Shown here piece after piece: positions 62,951 through 64,000 of a stretch of 64,000 nucleotides of DNA. Source of the DNA: Saccharothrix syringae. GTDB taxonomy: Bacteria; Actinomycetota; Actinomycetes; Mycobacteriales; Pseudonocardiaceae. Numbering within the stretch: position 1 is the first letter of the stretch; every line of letters starts with the position of its first letter. The notes below the pieces were generated by a model, which saw only the letters and a program-made list of their open reading frames with translations, did not search any database and was not told where the DNA came from. The stretch lies in NCBI RefSeq assembly GCF_009498035.1, contig NZ_CP034550.1, positions 9,548,001 to 9,612,000 of the forward strand. The letters run 5' to 3'. Both the position numbers and the translations under genes were made by a program.

Positions 62951-62978
62951 GCCCGCGGTGTCCGGGAACACCGCGGGC
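62951..62978 (-). terminator. ilvC terminator hairpin
   Basis: GCCCGCGGTGT (62951-62961) pairs perfectly with ACACCGCGGGC (62968-62978) around a 6-nt loop, 22 bp after the ilvC stop. Confidence 0.85.
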
Positions 62979-62999
62979 CGCCGGGCAAAACCGCAGGTG

Positions 63000-64000
<1,001 letters not shown>

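Overview
The window looks like chromosomal core DNA from a high-GC actinobacterium. GC is high throughout, GTG and TTG starts are frequent, intergenic spaces are short, and the gene order from mutM-rnc-sepIVA through coaD-rsmD-pyc, recG, ung, thiL, ddl, gpsA, fbiD, ppk, mutT1, hupB, leuDC-ndgR, gltX, leuB and serA to ilvC follows the Mycobacterium tuberculosis block Rv2924c to Rv3001c (recalled order, not computed). The mycobacterial PDIM lipid locus that lies between sepIVA and coaD is absent. Repeat style and gene content suggest Pseudonocardiaceae (Saccharothrix, Actinosynnema or Lentzea-like). That placement is inference.

Layout. Positions 1-3518 (minus) hold sepIVA, a DUF177/YceD protein, rpmF, rnc, a 78-aa unknown and mutM (cut by the left edge). 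Positions 3804-7093 hold coaD, rsmD, an SDR, a metallo-beta-lactamase-fold hydrolase and a putative immunity gene. Positions 7095-13286 hold a 2063-aa secreted RHS/PA14 polymorphic-toxin-like gene. Next come pyc (13542-16919) and, divergently, a DivIVA-like coiled-coil gene behind a perfect LexA-box palindrome. Positions 18853-23860 hold a lipoprotein gene, recG and a DAK2 protein, then rpmB (+). Positions 24688-31994 hold ung, a gamma-carbonic-anhydrase-like gene, a GNAT gene, thiL, a stand-alone AsnC-type domain, DUF3515, ddl, a divergent MocR/PPOX pair, and cysteine dioxygenase behind a leader peptide. Positions 32205-41187 hold a cystathionine-lyase-like gene, gpsA, an acyltransferase, fbiD, a LVIVD-propeller protein, a small cold-shock-like protein, ppk1 and mutT1. 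Positions 41201-50758 hold hupB, leuD-leuC with divergent ndgR, tRNA-Glu, tRNA-Gln, a HAD gene, a divergent gltX, an FAD monooxygenase, an FAH-family gene and a catalytically dead streptogrisin homologue. Positions 50739-64000 hold cimA with an isoleucine leader/attenuator, a cobalamin-riboswitch-controlled BtuFCD transporter, leuB, a 1108-aa subtilase, serA, a DUF397 gene and ilvC (cut by the right edge).

Themes. Branched-chain amino-acid synthesis is prominent (leuCD+ndgR, cimA, leuB, ilvC). The cimA leader carries three consecutive Ile codons upstream of a U-tract terminator, which indicates ribosome-mediated attenuation and supports a citramalate route to isoleucine. Two other cis-regulators are readable: a B12 riboswitch and a sulfur-type leader peptide.

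The most unusual signal is a dispersed family of 22-bp-period repeat arrays placed just 3' of stop codons at five sites. Four are symmetric inverted arrays (3+3 or 4+4 units) and one is a direct array of six. Other short tandem repeats (15, 16 and 46/47 bp) occupy the same 3'-end niche. Other highlights are the RHS toxin/immunity pair, a GltX with altered signature motifs, a pseudo-protease with its triad replaced, and a LexA box upstream of a coiled-coil gene.
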